Shown one piece after another: positions 59,999 through 64,000 of a stretch of DNA of 64,000 nt. Each line of letters opens with the position of its first letter. Positions within the stretch are counted from its first letter, which is position 1. The notes under the pieces are model-generated. The model made no database searches, was not told where the DNA came from, and saw only the letters and a list, made by a program, of their open reading frames with translations. The stretch comes from Brachypodium distachyon. Taxonomy: Eukaryota; Streptophyta; Magnoliopsida; Poales; Poaceae. The stretch spans positions 62,977,355 to 63,041,354 of the forward strand of contig NC_016131.3 of assembly GCF_000005505.3 (NCBI RefSeq). The letters are read 5' to 3'. Made by a program: the position numbers and the translations under genes.

Positions 59999-60250
59999 CA
60001 TCTCCAACAAGTTACAGTCAGCAGGTACTATAAATTCTCTCTCTCTCTCTTACTTTAAGGTGATGTGGAAGAGAGAGGTTGAGGTAAAAGTAAGAGATTG
60101 TTTCTTGTACAAGATATTACTACTACACTCTTACCAAGACAAGAAAAGAGAATGACAGTGAGCGTTCTAGAAAAGAGAAGAGTATAAAATAAAACATCAA
60201 TTATATAATAAATGAGAGATGAGATTAGGGTGAGAGAAAAGTGATGAGAT
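59999..60250. mobile_element. Left part of another Tourist MITE
   Basis: GGCATCTCCAACAAGTTACA opens a block similar to the MITE at 57345 (TAAATTCTCTC and GAGATTAGGGTGAGAG). The similarity stops near 60250. A matching right end, TATTGAAGATGC, appears at 61983-61994, so about 1.7 kb of other sequence may be inserted. Confidence 0.5.
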
Positions 60251-61960
60251 GTGTTTGACTAAAACAAAACAAATAGATGACAAACACACACAGTATATAC
60301 GGGACCTCTGTATCTTTATTGATCATTGTATTGAATACAAAGTACATGGTACATGCTCCCGCAGGAGTTTGCCTTCTGCGACTATGCTTAAGGAGTATCT
60401 GACTAGAAAATTGCGTGTGGTCCGCTGATTCCTGGCGCGTTTGCAAGCGGCCGGTTAATTACATCTGCAAGGTCAAGCCTGCAGAATACCTCCGATTAAG
60501 CTGCGCTGATGGTCTCGTTGAATTTGGATTGCTCGATGCAATATGATTTTTTATAAATATGGTGCGGGTGTCTGGCTTTGTTTTGCCGATACCCGGTCAC
60601 GTGTATATTGGCATGTTGGTATTGTCAATAGGATTTGTCGTCAATGAAGGGGATGACTTTTGCCTCGTCGGTCCAGTCGTGTATGCACCTTGACTTCATC
60701 GAGTCCGGACATGTGTATATTGCTTTTGCCTCGTCGGTGCCCAGCAACGGAGTGTCCAATCCTATGGACTTATGACATGTCGATATATTCGTGACCTGGC
60801 CTCGTTGGCGGGTCATGATCTCATCCAGCCTCGTCGGTACTAGATGTGACTAGATGTGATCGATTATTTTGTAGCTTAGGCGCTTGATGAAGCCTGCCTT
60901 TGATCCGGTCATAAATCATGCCCTCTGGGAGAAACAAGATTATCCATGGCCAACATGATGAGGCAATTGAGCCATGGTCGTATTAGTGTGTAGCCGGTTC
61001 AATCTAGCACCCGTTTTTGGATGATCTAGATTAACAACTTTGCACGCTATACTCTTTTCATAAATTCCGCATCGCCGACGTGATGAAGCGGTCGCGCCAT
61101 GGTCATAGGTATTGAGATACTTTTAACACTTGGTGTGTTGTTTTTCATATGCTTCACACAGTCGACGTTGATGAGGCTGTCGCACTGTGGTCGTATAAAT
61201 GCATAGCTGACTCTAGCACCCATCTTGGATGATCTAGAGAAGCAGCCATGTATGATATTGCTTTTCTTTTCCATCAAGTAAAACCATGATTTGGCCTGAT
61301 GTATATATCATACCATTCTTCACGTATGAACGAGATCGAGGGGATCGGGAGCCTGCAAGTATAGATGGTAGAGAGTTAGAAGAGATATGGTAGATGGCGA
61401 GGATGTTGCGCAGCATGCACGGCCGCCGTGGCTCTGCTAGCTTCTTCTCTGGTATTCTACATGGCGTGACCGCTGTGCTCTCTTTTTTTCTCCTCCCATG
61501 CGTGATGGCTGGCTGGCTTTATATAGGCAGGAGGCAGGGTTAACTGTTGGGTGAACGAATTTCTAGCAACGCCGCCGCCGGTTGTTTTGCATCGGCCGAT
61601 TCTCTCGTGGACATTGGCCACCAGAATATTTTCACTGCACGGCTGTTCCCGGTATCAAGTGCACGTGATGATCCATTTAGATGGATAAGCATGCTACTAG
61701 CGAGGCAATCTATTGGAAGAGATGCCTGTGACGTGCGAAGTGGGCTTGATCAAGCCAGCCCATTAAGCATATAGGTGATTAGCTTAATCCTTTTTTTAAG
61801 GTACCATTATACGTGCAAGCAGCCCATTAAGGCTAGGTGAGTACCTTGCACGTGCAAAGCCCTTGAATTGATGATGGCAAAAATAATTAATCTATTCCTT
61901 AATTTTTTATGGCATAATGGGCCTCACAAAAATAAAATTGCCAAAATATCATCTAACAAC
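60251..61960 (-). repeat. Unclassified insertion with internal repeats; possible solo LTR
   Basis: It contains recurring GCCTCGTCGGT and, further right, repeated blocks around GATGAGG, CCATGGTCGTAT and TTGGATGATCTAGA (near 60957, 61079 and 61169). A minus-strand TATA box (CTATATAAAG, 61520-61529) is present. Size, TATA and lack of coding suggest an LTR, but TG/CA ends with a target duplication could not be fixed. Confidence 0.35.
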
Positions 61961-61994
61961 ATGGACCTATGTACCCGTGTCCTATTGAAGATGC

Positions 61995-64000
61995 GCATAT
62001 TAGGCCTCTCGTCACAATGGCCGGGGTCTGATCTTTGCATGTGTACGTCCAACAAGATAGTATACTTCGCAAGACCGTATTGTGATGTAGGTCATGCGTT
62101 TGTTCATCGAGCCTGATGATAATCCGGATGTCACTAACAACATATGCTTCGACAACCTTTTGCCTCCATGAACCTAGCAAACGGTTGTGGCTGTGTGCAT
62201 CATTTTGCTGCAGAGGTTGGGGGTTTAAAAAATAACCTGGCAAACGGATAATTCCCAAGTGAAATACGGTCATCTCAAATAGTTTGCGGCCTGAATCTTC
62301 AATTTAGTCTTAGTGTACACCGGACATAGCAATGTGATGGCCTGCCCATAGAAGTCTTTCGATCCATCGCCGTGCGTGCATGGGTTATAGCGTGGCTTTT
62401 TTTTTAGCAGAGGTTATAGCGTGGCTGTAACATGGAGCAATGAGGCCATGACCATGCCCACTTGTAAATAAACACGAAGCAGTGGGCTTGTCTGGGCCTC
62501 TTTGGGCTAGATCCTCTTTGTTTCTCCTCTCGCTGTAATTTATTTGGATATAAAAAACAGCCCCCCTCAAAAAAAATATATATAAAAAACAGCCTACGCC
62601 CAACCTGTAACGGACTTATTTTTGGATTTTTAAAATATTTTTTCGTAAAAATGAGTACTGAATTTTTTATTTAATTAATCAAAGCTTAACTAAAAAATTT
62701 ACTCCTGCTATAGTCTTCGGTTCAAATTGAATTAGCATCAACTAGAATTTAAATTTGACTTTCCTTGCTACTTTAATTTGTTAGTACGAGTAATTTATTT
62801 GGATACAGAATATAAAACATGTAACCTTTAATTTTCTTAGAATTTCCGGAGCTCATTTGCATTTTATGAAGTTTCAGCCTTTATTAAAAGGAAAGCCATT
62901 TTCTATTTTATTGGGCCGAAAGACAGACAACCCATTCTTCTTTTATTTTCTCCCTTCTTTTCTCATCTGGTCCGATCGGCCTGATTTTGATTCCCGCGCC
63001 TGGGCCAATTGCTCTCTTTTCTTTCCTTTTCCCTTTCTTCCCGCTGGGCCAAAACCCATGGGACCAAGCTAGCCCACCCGTGCGCTTCTTCTTCTCTCCC
63101 TTCGTCTTCCTCTTCTACGCGACCACGCAGGAACGCACTGCCGTATGGAGCTGCTCTGTTTCGTCTTCCTTCTCCACCGTTTCTCCTAAAATTAATGCAC
63201 AGAAATTATTCCTTATCACCCGTTGATCCGATCCTGTCAATTAAATGATATACAGTACATAAAGACCTATAATGAAACCACCCTAAAAAACTTTTGGTCA
63301 CGAGATTTTGTATTTGAGACTAACTTACCAAGTCAGATATTATTTCCATGGAATTTCATGAATCTTCAAAACAGCACATGCAGTTCAAATTAGACTTAAG
63401 CCCTATTGAATTTAAACACGATATTGTCAAAATGAGCTTAAATTTCTACAGTAATTCGGTAATGACAAATATTCATCATTTAAGCGTCTTTGAGTTCATA
63501 TGAAAACTTGCCTGGCTTAAATAATTTCCCACATTCATTTTTTTTCCCAATCTTGCTCCGCAGGTTTCTGTGGTAATCATTGCGGAAGAAGCTCTTCGGC
63601 ATTTGCAAATTTTATCCTTCACGTAAATTTGATAAAGTGGAAACATCGCTATCCGGCCTACTCCTGACAATCATATCTAAGCACAGTTGGACCTTAAAAT
63701 AGACTAGTCATATTATCCGTGGCCATACTATATTTTTGGCTATCAATAGAGAGCTACAAGTTTAATGTGAGCGCGCTAGCACTCACCGCACACGGCATTA
63801 TCCTTTATCCAAATCTGGCTACTATGAATAGCACCTACGACCACGCGCAGAAAACTCACCGCATAATATCATTCATATCCAATTCGTTTACTATCAATAG
63901 TAGTGGCTTACCTGCTAGCTCACTTAATGCATATTTCTTTGCAAAAAATTAACTCGTACCCATTGCTAGCACACATACAATAAAGTGCACTAAAGATAGA
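61995..64000. other. Unassigned DNA at the window end
   Basis: AT-rich with a pyrimidine-rich patch at 62930-63180; short frames only. No repeat ends or RNA gene recognised. Confidence 0.4.

Overview
This is plant nuclear DNA from a grass, most likely a temperate (pooid) species. The evidence is spliced, GC-rich coding exons with GT-AG introns, Stowaway and Tourist MITEs, Helitron, CACTA and Mutator-like elements, a Tat-lineage Ty3/gypsy element, and a two-domain EUL (r40) lectin gene of a type common in cereals. Nothing points to a bacterial, organellar or viral genome. Species cannot be fixed from the sequence alone. Two host genes look intact; almost everything else that can be identified is transposon-derived.

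Layout. 1-12.2 kb: unassigned DNA, a solo LTR (2656-3976, 5-bp duplication CCCGG), a Helitron (about 4028-7113) carrying a broken fragment of a LysM receptor gene, and further Helitron ends up to 11869. 12.2-14.2 kb: a plus-strand r40-type lectin gene with four exons, whose stop codon is split by the last intron. 14.4-21.5 kb: unclassified repeat DNA, a Pack-MULE-like element (16003-17002, 9-bp duplication), a Stowaway, and a LINE fragment broken by a Tourist-type element that itself contains a second Mutator-like element. 21.6-39.6 kb: a Stowaway split by a Helitron, which contains further MITEs; one of those is split by a 14.3-kb Ty3/gypsy element (25050-39355, duplication ATTAT) read on the minus strand.

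The gypsy element has gag, protease, reverse transcriptase, RNase H, a second archaeal-type RNase H and integrase, the order typical of the Tat lineage. It also has a spliced antisense gene between pol and the 3' LTR. Its main reading frame is broken by frameshifts and stops, so it is not autonomous. By-eye comparison of the LTRs gives about 40 differences in about 985 bases, roughly 4%.

39.6-50 kb: a LINE-like repeat, a LINE 3' fragment split by a CACTA-type MITE (duplication CCT), and several other MITEs. 50.2-52.3 kb: a plus-strand NAC transcription factor gene with three exons encoding 358 residues. 52.3-57.3 kb: no recognisable gene. 57.3-62 kb: Tourist MITEs, one holding a small Stowaway and a 2.2-kb CACTA element with a duplicated terminus. 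62-64 kb: nothing recognised.

The two genes show no functional link in the sequence. The window's main interest is its insertion history, which can be read from target-site duplications and split host elements, together with the antisense gene of the gypsy element.
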